Source: Pollenia angustigena
Taxonomy: Eukaryota > Arthropoda > Insecta > Diptera > Polleniidae
DNA length: 64,000 bases
Assembly: GCA_930367215.1 (NCBI GenBank)
Contig: OV884058.1
Coordinates: 223,242,208 to 223,306,207, forward strand
Direction of reading: 5' to 3'
Part shown: piece after piece, positions 22,208 through 34,028 of the stretch
How the letters are laid out: each line of letters starts with the position of its first letter
Position numbering within the stretch: position 1 is the first letter of the stretch
Program-made: the position numbers and the translations under genes
The notes under the pieces: model-generated
The model's database searches: none
What the model was told of the DNA's origin: nothing
Seen by the model: only the letters and a program-made list of their open reading frames with translations

Positions 22208-22263
22208 TTAGATTTTACTAATTTTAAAAATTTACCCATAAATTTGTTCACTTAGAATCTAAT

Positions 22264-22306
22264 CAGTCTGATTGTTCATCTTAGTCTAAGATGAACAATC
22301 AGACTG
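22264..22306. repeat. Perfect 19-bp hairpin
   Basis: CAGTCTGATTGTTCATCTT (22264-22282) and its exact reverse complement (22288-22306) are separated by 5 bases. The 44.9-kb copy has only one arm. Confidence 0.8.
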
Positions 22307-23469
22307 AAAAGTTGTGCAAACGTAATTTCTTATTTGTGAGAATGTTTTATTGTATGTTTTCTTTAATATTTATCTTTCTTAAAAGAGGTGATATTTGATA
22401 AAAATTATTCCAGAAAAATTTTCTTACATGGTCTGTAATCTAATGAAGAGTTCAAAGAGAAATATGTTATTCGGATTAACGGTACATTTTTATTTTATTT
22501 TAATCATTATTCAGTTCAATTATTACGGAAAAAATTTCACGTTCGAAATGTCACGTATAAACCCAGATTTTAGCTTAAAAAAAGGAAATACAGACGATTT
22601 TGGAATCAAACCAAGACATTTTAATGTTACATTGCTACATAAAATTCTGAAAGTACTTTGACTAAAAAATTGTGCCAGGTTTCGCTGAATTACGCCTCTT
22701 TAAATGTTCATGGCCACAAAAACTACTTCTGTTTTACTTCTATAATCGCGCCCTCCATAAACTTTAGCATAGAATACAGTGCTTTCTTAGTGCTATAATT
22801 TAAGGGATAAGAGAAAGTAAAAATATTTTTTGTTTAAAATGTTATTGAATTTATGATGCGTACGACTGTCACGTTCAACACTTATCATATACATATTTAT
22901 GTCGCACATAATCCGGAATTGTTTTTGCTATTGAAGTTCAGCCTGGTCGGCCAACAAATGGCTGAGGTATGAGCAAAAAACAACGATTCACTCTAATTTT
23001 ACCCAGAAATCCCTTGTTGATGTTGTTGTTGTTGTTTTTATTATTTTATTTTTATGTATATCTGGAGAGCGGCAGTAGCTAAAGTTTCCAAATTAGGAAC
23101 AATAATCTTGGTTATCAAAACACAGCATCGGACAAACTTTTCCCGGGATCGCACAAGTGGGCGTGGCACTTCCCATACAAATTCATTAAAGATCTCTGTA
23201 TATCTGGAGAACGGCAAGAGCTAAAGTTTTTAAATAAGGTACAAGCATCTTGGCTATCAGTTCACAACATCAAAATAAAATGTGGGCGGAATTGGACGAG
23301 TGGGCGTGGCACAAAATTGAATTATTTATATTTAAAGAACGATATTTACATAACTTTCTGTTATTTTCGCACCATGGTGAAGGGTATATAAGATTCGGCA
23401 TAGTCGAATCTTGTTTATTTACAGTTTTAACTTTTTATTCGAAAACACGATTTCAACAAGAACTTCAGT

Positions 23470-23735
23470 TTCAACTTAAGGACGTTTTTGAAAAAGTACT
23501 TTTTAAACAAAAAGGATTTTAAAAACCTAATCTTTGTTAAATAAAAACTTTTTATATGAAATTTTTTTTTTTTTTACCATCAGGTACCTCTTTCACACAA
23601 AAAGTACTTTTTATAACAAAGTGCATTTTTTAAATAAAGGTTGCTTATAATAAAAATAGCAATTAAAACAAAGTTTAATTTTTAAGCAAAAAGTTCCTTT
23701 TAACAAACAATTGCATATAAAACAAAAAAAAAAAA
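23470..23735. repeat. AAAAAGTACTTTTT-type low-complexity tract
   Basis: Repeated GTACTTTTTA words alternate with A/T runs. The same texture occurs at 60930-61790 and 63230-64000. Confidence 0.5.
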
Positions 23736-25320
23736 AAAAACAAGATAGAGTGCTTTATTCGGCTGTGCCGAATCTTTGATACCCTCCACCGACACTTCGA
23801 ATGTTTTAGGACTAATATCTGTATGATGTCTATTTATTATTATAATCTTTGTAAAAACAGACATCTGCATTAAAATTTGTTGCGGTTTAGACCTACATAT
23901 ATAAAATTATTGATCGACAATCAGAATCAATTTTAAAACGTTTAAGTAGAATATCAGTTTAAGATGAACTTAAATGATTTTCAAGAGAACAAATTATATA
24001 AAAGCCATGGTAAGCTATGAACCAATCATCCCAAATTCTGCAGAACGATTTCTGGTATTAAAAAACATAAATTTCAATACAACGGTGCAATTTGTTTAAG
24101 CGTTTGCAGTAAATTTCAAAAGGCTGCTAAAATGGAATATAAGGAAAATTATGGACCGTATATCACAAAATTGCATAACATTTTTTCTGGCCATATGAAG
24201 CTAAACTGGAAGAAAGTTTACCGCGTATTTAATTATTTTACCAGAGTGGCCTTTATATGAGGCCTATGGTAAGCTATGCACCGATCTTCACCAAATTTCA
24301 CAGTGTCATTTCAAGTTCTATAAAACTGTGATGTATCAAATTTTGTTATGATAGCGTTACTTTTTACGTTTTTAGGTAAGGTTTATATGGGGCCTAGGTT
24401 AAATTATGAACTGATCTTCACGAAATTTCACAGTCTTATTTCTAGTCCTGTGAAACTTATATGTTCCAAATTTTGTTATGATAGCATTATTTTTAACGTA
24501 TTTAGGTTTACTAAGCTGTTTTCCGGGAGTAAGGTTTATATGGGGCCTAGGGTAAATTATGAACTGATCTTCACGAAATTTCACAGTCTTATTTCTAGTC
24601 CTGTAAAACTTATATGTTCCAAATTTTGTTATGATAGCATTATTTTTTACGGATTTAGGCGTACTAAACTGTTTTCTGGAAGTAGGTTTTATATGGGGCC
24701 TATGGTAAATTATATACCGATCTTCACGAAACTTAACAATTTCATTTCTAGTCCTATTTAACTGTGACGTGCCAAAATTTGTTATGATAGCATTGTTAGT
24801 TAGGGTTTTAGGCTTACTATACTGTTTTCCGGGAGTAGGGCTTATATGCGGCCTAGGGTAAATCATGGACGGATCTTCAAGATATTTTACAGCGTGATGT
24901 CCAGTTAAATAAAATGAACTGTTGCGAAATCTTATATCATTCTGTGCATTTTTCCACCATTTATGTTAGTTTTTGTAACAAAATTATCAATTTTTTTTAG
25001 GTGGTGGTTCCACATTTTGATTCATAGCTCAGATCCTATTGAACCGATTTTGCTGGATTTCAATCCCAAACTGCTTAGGATAATTACAAGCAATTTGACA
25101 CCAAGTTTGCTTATTTCTTTTGAGTTTTTCGAAAGTGAGCGTGTTTTCAACAGACGGACAGACGGACAGACAGACGGACATGGCTAAATCGACTTAAAAT
25201 TAATCAAGGACCCAGAATATATATACTTTATAGGGTCTGAGATGAATAATAAAAAAGTTTCACACGGAATGACAAACTTAATATACCCTCTTCACAACTA
25301 ATTGTGGTGGAGGGTATAAA
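23735..25320 (-). repeat. TATACCC-class dispersed repeat, minus orientation, with internal tandem array
   Basis: It begins with TATTCGGCTGTGCCGAATCT and ACCCTCCACC and ends CACAACTAATTGTGGTGGAGGGTATAAAA. Near the right end is AGACGGACAGACGGACAG, the complement of the GTCCGTCTGTCCGTC phrase of the other copies. Confidence 0.65.
24254..24900. repeat. Tandem array, 153-bp unit
   Basis: The phrase TATATGGGGCCTA (with variants) recurs at 24384, 24537, 24690 and 24843, exactly 153 bp apart, with a shorter first spacing from 24254 (130 bp). Units share TGATCTTCACGAAATTTCAC and TTTGTTATGATAGCATTATT. Because 153 is divisible by 3, both strands show open frames here that merely repeat; these are not genes. 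Confidence 0.9.
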
Positions 25321-26938
25321 AACGTTTTAAAGAGTGGACTCTTTTTAATAAAAATGGCTGTTCTATTCAAAATGGTTCTTGCTGAAAATTTTACTTTTTT
25401 AAAAAATGTTTAAAAAGTACACAAAGTACTTTTCAGTATACCGATCGACTTTGCATCACTTTTAAAATCGATCTAAAGATGTCCATCCGGCTTTCTGTCT
25501 GTCCATTAAGGTGGATCGAAATAAAATTAAAAAAAGAGGATTTTTTTTTTGCTGCCCCCAAAAAATACAGCGCCTTTTGTTTTTTATGTACAGCGCTGCC
25601 ATTTAAACTCCGATCTCATCATATCGCATATATTGTTGGCTTTTTAATCCGAGATCAAATTCTTGGCGCCACTTGTGTAATCTCGGATCCTTCCATATAA
25701 TCTGCACAACCCAAGATAATCCTTCTAAAACTTAGCATATATTGTTTTACATATACTCACTTTTATGACACGCCTCAAAATTTATCCTCTTTTTCTTTTT
25801 TACATTTCTACACGTAACATTAAATCAGGGCGATTTCAATACAAAATAAAAAAATTTGCACAGTATTAAAGGACTATCAATGAAGTTTCAAGAACTTAAA
25901 GAAACTTGTTTGCCACACCCCTTCATACAGCACTTTTTGGTTTTTATACAAGAACTTAGCCATAAGAACAGTCCTTAACAGAGTCCGTTCGAATTCAATA
26001 ACTAAGACCCTTTGCTTCCATGGTGGGGAATAGCAAAACACTATTATTAGCACAAATCAATTATTAATATCTTATTTAAATTATTGGTTTTATAGAAATA
26101 ACATTTGATATGGATCGATTCATATTATTATTGTTCTACTATAAACAAAAAAATAATGAAACAAGTATGAAAATGTCAATCTGCCCTTTTCTTGAACACA
26201 TTGATTGTATGTTTATGCCTTCACAATCTTAACAATCCAATACCCCAATAAATCACAGCCTTTCAAAACAATTAACCCACTTAATACATTGATCGATTGT
26301 CACATAAAACATTTAAAACAAAAATATTCCCAAACACAATTGAATGCGCTTCTGAAACCCAGCAGCCTTAAAACAAAACAAACCAAACACAAACAATTCT
26401 CTACAATCAAAATTTACCACAAGGCTGTCCTATATAAATAAACCAAAATAAAACTTGCCTCTAACAATGATTTCCAACTATTGACCATTTAAGAATGACA
26501 ATAAAAAAAAAAACTCAAAAAAAAACTATTATGTCATTTCATTTCATTCAACTCGAAATAAATGTCATTCCTTTTTCCAAAAATGTCATTGTTTTTTTTT
26601 GTATTAGAAATTTATAGAAACAAAACAAGCTGACGTTAGAAAAAATGGGTTTGTTTTTAACTAAAAAAAAAATAATCTGTGACCTAAAATTTCCAACAAT
26701 AACAACAACACCAAAATGTAATAAAAATATTTATTAATAGTAATAAAAAAAGCAATTCTGTGTATAAATATGTACATACATACGTATATGAGGAGTTCCA
26801 TAACAAAACACAATAATTTAAATTTGGGTAAAAAATCGTAGTTCATATTAAAACAAAAAACATATTCTAGATTTCTGTAAAAATATTATACAATGTGGAA
26901 ATGATTTACATGAGCACTTGTCATATAGCCTAATCTCA
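25321..26938. other. AT-rich spacer
   Basis: No supported gene. 25430-25510 is a small fragment of the GATGTCCATC...CTGTCTGTCC part of the TATACCC-class repeat. Confidence 0.35.
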
Positions 26939-27059
26939 TGGTGGATTCTAACCGCCAGGTGACAAATGATGCGCTTATCAATACATATCAGGGTTGTCCG
27001 ATTTTTTTTGAGCTCCATCGCCAAACCGGATGTCAGAAATCGATAACAACAAGCAATTT

Positions 27060-27212
27060 TTTCTATTCAGTTTTTCGAAAGTGAACGTGTTTTTCAACAG
27101 ACGGACATGGCTAAATCGACTCAAGGACTCAGATGAATAATAAAAAAACTTTCACACGGAATGACAAACTTAGTATACCTTCTTCACAACTAATTATGGT
27201 GGAGGGTATAAA
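27060..27212 (-). repeat. End fragment of TATACCC-class repeat
   Basis: TTTTCAACAGACGGACATGG, then TTTCACACGGAATGACAAAC and GTGGAGGGTATAAAA. It matches the right end of the 23.7-25.3 kb copy, with part of the middle deleted. Confidence 0.65.
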
Positions 27213-28150
27213 AAAAGGCAGAAATAATATAAATGGGAAAAATAGCCAAGTAAATCGCTAGGTTTATTGAAAATCGTCAAAAAAAGTCGCCAGTCCCCAA
27301 ATGGAAAAACCCACCGCCAAACACGTTTCAAAATCGCCATATCTGAGTGTATAATGCAACAAAAATTATACACTCTCTCCTTGCTAGCTTTTGGAAGATC
27401 GTTTATTCAAAAATCATTTGTATGAGTGTCTTTTGAGTACTTTTGGTAATTAAAAACTGGTTCTATCTAATGGTGGTTTCCTTTTCTGAATTAAATGTTT
27501 CATGTATGCTACCATTCGCGAGGGTTTTTGTTCTTTTCTAAAAATATATGCAAAAATGTGAAAAGTTGTCGTTTTCCTTTCTGAATATGTTTCAACAATA
27601 ATTCCCAATTTTTCATGTTTGATGAATACACTGAGATTTATTGTTGAGGGAAAGCTTTTCCAGAGATTTTAGAAAACCCAAAAATATTATACAACTGATA
27701 CCCTAAAAGCGAATAAGTCTTACTTGTACCAATATCAAAACTTAAACAAAACACCAACAATAAACAGTGAGTTTATCTTTTCTTACATTCCCCTACAATT
27801 TGTTGGCTTTTTTCCGACCCGAATTGTAGTTGTAAGTGGGTAGAAAGAAAAACGAAATTAAAAAACAAATTGCTTCATTTTATTGTCCTCGTAAGAAAAC
27901 AACAGAAACACCATTTGCCAGTTCAGTATATTATCAAAGTTATTTTTGGGAATACAAACTTGTTCAATTTCTTACCCGCAGTTATAATTGAGTTTGAGAT
28001 AATACTCTTTTTGCATCTGCGTAAAGTACTGTTTTATGCAAGCTAAATTCAATGTCTCTTAACTAACAAAATAATAAAAAAGAAGAGTCGCGGGTATGGT
28101 GCTACTTTCTCCCGACGGACGTATTATTTATGATCAAAAAATGAGCTTAT
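27213..28150. other. AT-rich spacer
   Basis: No coding, repeat boundaries or RNA gene recognised. Confidence 0.35.
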
Positions 28151-28249
28151 ATTTTTTTTTTAAAGAGTCAAAAAAGACTCGAATATGATTAAAAATTTCA
28201 AAAACTGCTAGATGGGCCCCTTGTTTAGAAAACGGAGCTTTCTAACCTA

Positions 28250-28870
28250 GACTGCTATTAAAAATCCTGAAGCGCCTGTTGAATAGCACCAGCACCGATG
28301 GAGAACCGCCACAAGCCAAACTTTTCCCCAAGGCTGACAAATCAGCCTGTTATGTGAAAGTCTCCATCCCCGTTATGTTGGGCATAAATCACAGCCACCA
28401 CGTGTTCCCCGAAAGTATATATTCGTCAAAAAAGCTGACCTTCGTTGAACTCATCACTGCGAGTTCATGCTTTTTAAAAGGCACTTCCCTTTCGGACAAA
28501 GAACAACTAGTGAAAAGCAACCATCTATCAGGAAAGTAAAGCTTCCGCAATCACAATCAATCTGAAAGACAGTCGGCCTTTTTCACAACTGGAATACTAA
28601 CGAAGGCCTTAAACAATAGTCAGAGCGTTGCCTTAAACAATAGTCAGACCGTTGCCTACTCACCCGGAGCTACTGACTCTCGTTGCAAGTACTTCGGCGA
28701 AACTAGAAAAATCAAAGGATTTCAAGCTCTGTCATTTTGGATGTCTGTCGCATCCCAGGTATGCTTGCATCTGATTTACGCACGAGGATGTAACACCAAA
28801 AAATGAAATCTCCTTAAGAGGATCCCTACGGTACCTCTTACATAAGCCGCAAGAAAAAAATTAAATTAGG
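28250..28870 (+). pseudogene. Possible decayed LTR-retrotransposon gag relic
   Basis: Somewhat less AT-rich than its surroundings, with an open stretch at 28279-28539 that contains GEPPQAKLFPKADKS. Further on, another frame reads KLCHFGCLSHPRYAC (Cys codons from 28729), is broken by a stop, and ends LRYLLHKPQE. The spacing resembles the LCxxCLSxxH...HHxLLHxP zinc-knuckle end of BEL-type Gag proteins, like the intact one at 640-870. This is a weak resemblance; an unrelated decayed gene is possible. Confidence 0.3.
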
Positions 28871-29358
28871 CCAAAACATTTATTATACAAATGTTGAAGT
28901 AATTTCATTATGAAAAAGATTCAAGCCCTCCCGGTCTTATTTAATTTTTTTGGAAGTTATTTAATTTTTTTTTTACCTGGGACACCAAAAAATGAAATCT
29001 CCTTGAGAGGATCCCTACGGTACCTCTATAATAAGCCGCAAGAAAAAAATTAAATTAGGCCAAAACATTTATTATACAAATGTAGAAGTTATTTCATTAT
29101 GAAAAAGATTCAAGCCCTCCCGGTCTTATTTAATTTTTTTGGAAGTTATTTAATTTTTTTTTACCTGGGACACCAAAAAATGAAATCTCCTTGAGAGGAT
29201 CCCTACGGTACCTCTATAATAAGCCGCAAGAAAAAAATTAAATTAGGCCAAAACATTTATTATACAAATGTTGAAGTAATTTCATTATGAAATAGATTCA
29301 AGCCCTCCCGGTCTTATTTAATTTTTTTGGAAGTTATTTAATTTTTTTTTTACCTGGG
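28794..29358. repeat. Three tandem copies of a 188/189-bp unit
   Basis: CACCAAAAAATGAAATCTCC starts at 28794, 28983 and 29171 (spacings 189 and 188). Copies are almost identical and end TTTACCTGGGAC. Each carries GGATCCCTACGGTACCTCT and AAGCCCTCCCGGTCTTATTT. The first unit overlaps the end of the gag-like relic. Confidence 0.92.
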
Positions 29359-29840
29359 ACTCCCTTGGGCTTGGAGTTATTGAATAATGAAATTTACCAC
29401 GGGTGTTTTTTGATTTAATTTTGCAATTTTAATTTTTAAACATTTTCCATTTGTAATTCAGTACTTTTCGTTTATAGTCACTACGCTTATAGTCACATTA
29501 GCGATATAGTCCATTTAATCTGTTTATTCCGCCGCTACAAATTAATTTAACATAAAGTATTAACGTTATAGTCCATTTAGCGATATAAGCATATTTGCCA
29601 TATATGCCATTTATCACCAGGTATCAAAGGGAAAAGTAAAGCAAATTAATTGATTTTTTTTTTGTTTATCAAAAATAGAACATTTTTTACTAAATATGTA
29701 CTTAAATTTTGGGCACAATCAACAAAAAATCAGTGCATTTACATAGAAAAAAATTATTAAATTTGCGTCGCATTTTTCCTATCCCTATTAACAACGCAAA
29801 TCGGGTCTTTGGTGTATATCGGGTTATTAAAAAAAAAGTC
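29359..29840. other. AT-rich spacer
   Basis: Only short repeated words (TATAGTC, GCGATATA, 29475-29590). No gene supported. Confidence 0.35.
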
Positions 29841-29841
29841 T

Positions 29842-30155
29842 TAATGATGAAACAGAACTGGGGCTGAGCGATGTTTTTCATACAGTTTGACATAAAATTA
29901 TGCCAGAGAATGCGGTCGAGAAATAATATCAATTTTATTTTGTGGACGTTTTTTCTAATGCTCTCACATAAATACAATTATTCTCTTAACAATGCTACCA
30001 TACTTTCATTCAATTCCATACATTTTGTAAACAAAGAAAAATATGAACAAAAGAAAACGAAAGAAATGAGAGCGATTGAAGTTACTGCCGACGTTTTAAT
30101 TATGGGCTTAAAAATTTTTGCCTGAAGTTGAAGACTCAGTTCTGTTTCATCATTA
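29842..30155. mobile_element. Short TIR element, TAATGATGAAACAGAACT ends
   Basis: TAATGATGAAACAGAACT at the left is mirrored by AGTTCTGTTTCATCATTA at 30138-30155. MITE family A copy 2 starts directly at 30156, using TA inside the right terminus as its target. Confidence 0.6.
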
Positions 30156-30581
30156 CCCTGCAAATAAAATTGGACCACCTGACCCATTTTGATAAAATGG
30201 ACTACTCCATGGACTAGTCCGATGTTATGCAAGCATGGACCATGTCATTGTTAAAAAGTGTTTGTAGTGAGACGACATGTCTTCGTTTTTTAACGACATG
30301 CTTTCGTTTTTAAACGACTTCAAAACTAATCCTCTTGAGTATACCATGGAGTAGTTTTAAAACTACTCCTTAGTGGTCCAAAGGTGGGTTATATACCATG
30401 GAGTAGTTTTAAAACTACTCCTTAGTGGTCCAAAGGTGGGTTATATGGTCCTCTCCTAGGACATAGTAATGTTAAATAGACCAGGTTTTTTCCATACGTT
30501 TGGGTTACTTTTGGACTAGTCCTGGTCCCTTGTGGACTACTCTTTACACGCGTGTTTGGACTGGTCCTATTATTTGCAGGG
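30156..30581 (+). mobile_element. MITE family A, copy 2
   Basis: Starts CCCTGCAAATAAAATTGG, ends CTATTATTTGCAGGG, flanked by TA (30154-30155 and 30582-30583). It contains two tandem units centred on AGTAGTTTTAAAACTACT. It is the most complete of the three copies. Confidence 0.88.
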
Positions 30582-30812
30582 TAATGCCCAATTTTCAGGA
30601 TAGTATTTAAATCAATATTAAGTTAATTTTCATAACAAACTTAAATCGTATTTAAAACAGATTGGTTTTTTGAGTTTTATTTGAAAAGTCTTATTTAATT
30701 AAGCTAAAAGTATGGTAGCACTACTAAATAAAAAAAAAATATAAAAAAAGCGTCTTTATTTGCAAGGTGGTCTGAAAAAAAAACAGCTGACTGTTAATGC
30801 TTTGCCTGTTGT

Positions 30813-31908
30813 CAGGCGCAGATTCAGGGGGGGGGAAATAAGGAAATTTCCCCCCCGTAAATTATAAAAATATGTTTTGTTAATTTCGATAATAAAAGAA
30901 TTCCCAATAATAATATTTTTTTTTTAATTTACAAAATTTTTGGAAATCCCAGCAAGGTTTTTTTTTGTTTTTTTTTTTTTTAATGGAAGCTCTAACGAAA
31001 TTTTCAATAAATATTTTTTTATTGAATCTCTACCGATTTTCAAAAAGTATTCATATCTTAATCCTAATAGTTATTTATTAGATATTTCCAAAGAAACAAC
31101 AAATTTACCGTATTCAATTACTTATTATTCTACATTCAATCCCAGCAGGTGCCATCTATATCCAAAGACTAAACGCTTGACTTGATAATGCGTGCGGTTG
31201 AATTATTAAAAAGCCTACGTACTTGCAATATTTATGTATATATTTATGTGTTATATGAATCAAAATTCTATTCGATAATTTATGACGAAACCACGGATTT
31301 GTCGGGGAAAAGCCAGATTTCCTTATCTTTGAGACATTTCAACATACAACAAAAAGTTTTTAAAGAAGAATTTATTGGCTTTGTTGTAAACGCATTTGAA
31401 GAGGCTTCAAAAGATATGGATGACGTTGATGTGTCAATTGATGCGAAGGCACTATCATCAATAGTTCTTAAAGCTTTGACAAATTTTGATCTTGACCTAA
31501 ATAATTGTATAGTAGATGGAACAGATGGGTGTCCTCTGATGTCAGCAGAAAATGGAGCTGTTCAAAATTTCTCGAAAAGCGACAAATGCGAAACAAATGC
31601 CTTGCTATTCCCATAAATCGAACAACTCAATTTCTAAAAGCAATAAAGTGCCATTAATACAAAAAGTTGTATAATTTTTTAAAGAAAGGACAACATTTTT
31701 TTATATATAATCATCCCAAGCGAAAAACAATATTTTTTCCTGGTCTATACGGCTATGCACGGTCTATTTGATATTTGCAAAAATTGCAAAATGTACTTAC
31801 CCTAATATACATATTGTTTTTAATAAACTTTTAAAAACAAATTTTTTACTTTTTTGTATCATACAAAATTCCCCCCACCCCCTAAGGCTCAAGCTGGATC
31901 CGCGCCTG
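30813..31908. mobile_element. hAT transposon relic with perfect 8-bp TSD
   Basis: Left end CAGGCGCAGATTCAGGGGGG, right end complementary (…GCTGGATCCGCGCCTG). CCTGTTGT flanks it at 30805-30812 and 31909-31916. The G-run next to the terminus is mirrored by a C-run at 31870-31881. It encloses a hAT transposase fragment. Confidence 0.88.
31182..31616 (+). pseudogene. hAT (DUF4371-type) transposase fragment
   Basis: The 144-codon frame contains FYSIIYDETTDLSGKSQISL (first catalytic-Asp region of DUF4371/hAT proteins), FIGFVVNAF, LNNCIVDGTDGCPLMSAENG (second conserved Asp/Gly motif) and then stops. The N-terminal zinc finger and the C-terminal dimerisation region with the third acidic residue are missing. 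The first residues at 31182 are not family-like, so homology really begins near 31255. The element around it has proper ends, so this is a deletion derivative unable to move by itself. Confidence 0.78.
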
Positions 31909-31987
31909 CCTGTTGTTGTATTGTTGGGATATTGAGGCCACCTTGCTAAAATATTACAATGGAAACTTAAGTTGTAATTAAGTCTAC

Positions 31988-32336
31988 GGCCCAGAACAGA
32001 CGGTAAAACGCAACTGCAACGAATCCCTTTAGAAATTATTGTTTTGAAACCAGTTTCAATCGTTTTCCACGCACGCTGCAACCTAAATTGTACCAGAATG
32101 TAATGAAATTATCACACTCATTTCGATTTTCATTGAGAACAGATGAAACGCAAACACGAGTTTCCTGCACGCCGGTTTCAATGCAACTGATTTCCAATGC
32201 ATTTCAAACCGGTCTCAAAATGGTCGCGTCGTGTGTGGTCCCTCAAAGGAGTCTATGGCATAAACTCGAATGAAACTCGAAAATAACTAGAAATTGCAGT
32301 TTCGTTGCAGTTGCGTTTCAACGTCTGTTCTGGGCC
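31988..32336. mobile_element. 349-bp MITE, GGCCCAGAACAGACG ends, TAC flanks
   Basis: The terminal inverted repeat is about 34 bp (GGCCCAGAACAGACG..., AACGCAACTGCAACGAA inside). TAC occurs on both sides (31985-31987, 32337-32339). The duplication could equally be the TA of a Tc1-type element. Confidence 0.75.
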
Positions 32337-32339
32337 TAC

Positions 32340-33160
32340 CACTTCGGTGACTTGAGTTTCACTTAAGTTTTTAGTGAAGAAGAGAATTTTGTATTTAAAA
32401 CGGTTTTAAAAATAAATGTGTTTTAATATCAATCCTGAAAATTGGCCAATAAAGTGATATTATTGCATTTTGTTATGAAACTCCTCATACACATATTTAT
32501 ATATTTGTGTGTGTGTGCTAACATAAATGCACCATTTTAGTGACACATAAAACTACCAGCAACTTCTCTAAGAAAAACAATTTCAAATTTATGTCAGTTG
32601 GTTTTAATTTTTTTACTCAGCTTCCCAAATAACTAAACTAAACATTTTGTGACTATATAGGGCAAAGTTTTTTTTATACATACATATTTTTATATATGCT
32701 TGCTACATGAAGTATTAATAGGGCACATGCATGCATACATACATACATACATAAAGTAAACATACATCTGCATTAAGTATATGAAAATATTTCGTATGAA
32801 TTTGAAAATAATCTGAATTATTAAAAAGATTTCGCAAAAGTATAACTTAAGTTGACAAAGTTTGTTGAATTCTCTTTAAAACTTTCTCTCGTGTTTAGAC
32901 GCACAAAGTTTAATTTGACAAAGTTTTGTTTTTCTTTTGCTTGAACCATCTTCGTATTTTGATACTTTTAATTGACAAAACGTCAAATATAAAGTTGCAA
33001 CCAACTACAGGTACAAAATGCTGGAGAGTATGTACACCTCCGCTATTCTCTTTTCCCGTCCCTTTCATAATCTCAAGACATTACAGAGTAAACTTTGACT
33101 GTCTTCAAGGGGTCTAATTATTACGGGCTCATTTTTATATACATATAACATTTTATATAT
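32340..33160. other. AT-rich spacer
   Basis: Contains a (CATA)n run at 32730-32751 and no supported gene. Confidence 0.35.
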
Positions 33161-33161
33161 T

Positions 33162-34005
33162 ACTAGCTTTACCCGATGCGTAGTAAAAAATTGGTTAAAC
33201 AGGACCCATGTTCTGTAACTTTAGTGAAAACTTCTCGCATAGAAAAGATGTGAAACAAAATATTCCATAGTTTCTCGAAAAGTCGGAAAAAAGTGTGTCT
33301 GTAACTCATGTCGAAAACTATCAAAAGAGATTACGTCGTTACGATATAAATGTCATAATATTACACTCGAAGCCGATGTGAAATTGCAGACTTTGAGAGC
33401 GCCAGTCACACATATCGTTGACGGCGATCAAAATTTACTAAAATTTAAACATTTGCAACGACAGCGGCAAAAATACAACCGTCCGCTATACCAAATAATG
33501 TAAAGTGCGACTTTAATGTTTGTTGCTTGCAAGTGAACTTTGAAAAAATTCGTACATTTTATGAAAATGTTAAAAGCAAAATAATTAAACAAAGTTACAG
33601 TTAAATAATTTAACAAAGTTACAGACACGGTTTATTGAGAAAAACAGCTGTTTGTTTCAATATATGGCATTTTTGCTTCATTTCACACATTTCAATCGAA
33701 ACGTTTCTCGACGCGAGAGTTACAGAACATGGGCACAGATTTCATAATTTGATCATGAAGTAATTTGTACCAAATTTAAAGCTTCCACTATAATCCTTCT
33801 CCAGATATTTAGACAATTATATTGTTCTTTTTGGGCAGATTCTACGTTCACTATTACAGCTCAACTCGTTAATAACCGAACTTTTTGATTCAAATTTGGA
33901 AACTTTTACACCGTTTTGTGAGTTGCTGATCGTACAGCGTGGTGTACTTGGGGTTTCAATTGTGCTGCCATCTGCCATCAACTAGCCCACCACGACACTC
34001 AGCTA
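33162..34005 (-). mobile_element. Helitron-like relic, minus strand, interrupted by a MITE
   Basis: The left edge ACTAGCTTTACCCGATGCG is the reverse complement of CGCATCGGGTAAAGCTAGT, which parallels the Helitron-like 3' end at 10760-10784 (GCGCACCGGGTTAAGCTAGT). To the right of the MITE, CTCCAGATATTTAGACAATT also occurs near 54955. Its outer limit near 34005 is a guess. Confidence 0.45.
33205..33733. mobile_element. 529-bp TIR element, CCCATGTTCTGTAACT ends
   Basis: CCCATGTTCTGTAACT at 33205-33220 is inverted at 33718-33733. Further pairing (TCTCG, GTGTCTGTAACT) extends about 120 bp inward with gaps. No duplication could be assigned. Confidence 0.7.
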
Positions 34006-34028
34006 ACAAATTATTTAATTTTTATTTA

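Larger units (their letters stand above)
21991..22890. mobile_element. GGGCATTTCC-end element, second copy at 44790-45815
   Basis: It starts GGGCATTTCCGTC and aligns with 44790-45815 over several hundred bases (for example GAACAATCAGACTG, AAATTTCACGTTCGAAATGT, GCGCCCTCCATAAACTT). It also holds AAATGTCACGTA, the reverse complement of the TACGTGACATTT words in the 18.7-20.2 kb element, which suggests a shared family. The short ATG-containing frame 22395-22661 is not conserved in the second copy. Confidence 0.6.
21794..23420 (+). repeat. TATACCC-class dispersed repeat, copy split by a 0.9-kb element
   Basis: The left part (21794-21990) reads AAACCCTTCCCCGAAGGTAA, GGGTATATATAA, a CTTTAAAGTATAAATACTC phrase and TCCATCTGTCTGTCCG. 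The right part (about 22890-23420) continues with TTGCTATTGAAGTTCAGC, ATATCTGGAGA, GGGCGTGGC and ends GGTGAAGGGTATATAAGATT-CGGC. The full copies at 38.5 and 43.6 kb have the same order without the insert. Confidence 0.65.

Noticed and set aside
22395..22661. 88-codon frame
   Set aside because: The collinear copy at 45.0 kb is broken in this frame, so no selection for coding is visible.
24348..24866. Open frames of 137 and 155 codons on opposite strands
   Set aside because: They come from a 153-bp tandem repeat whose period is a multiple of three; no protein-like composition.
28794..29358. Possible CRISPR-like array
   Set aside because: Units are contiguous 188-bp tandem copies without unique spacers, in eukaryotic DNA.
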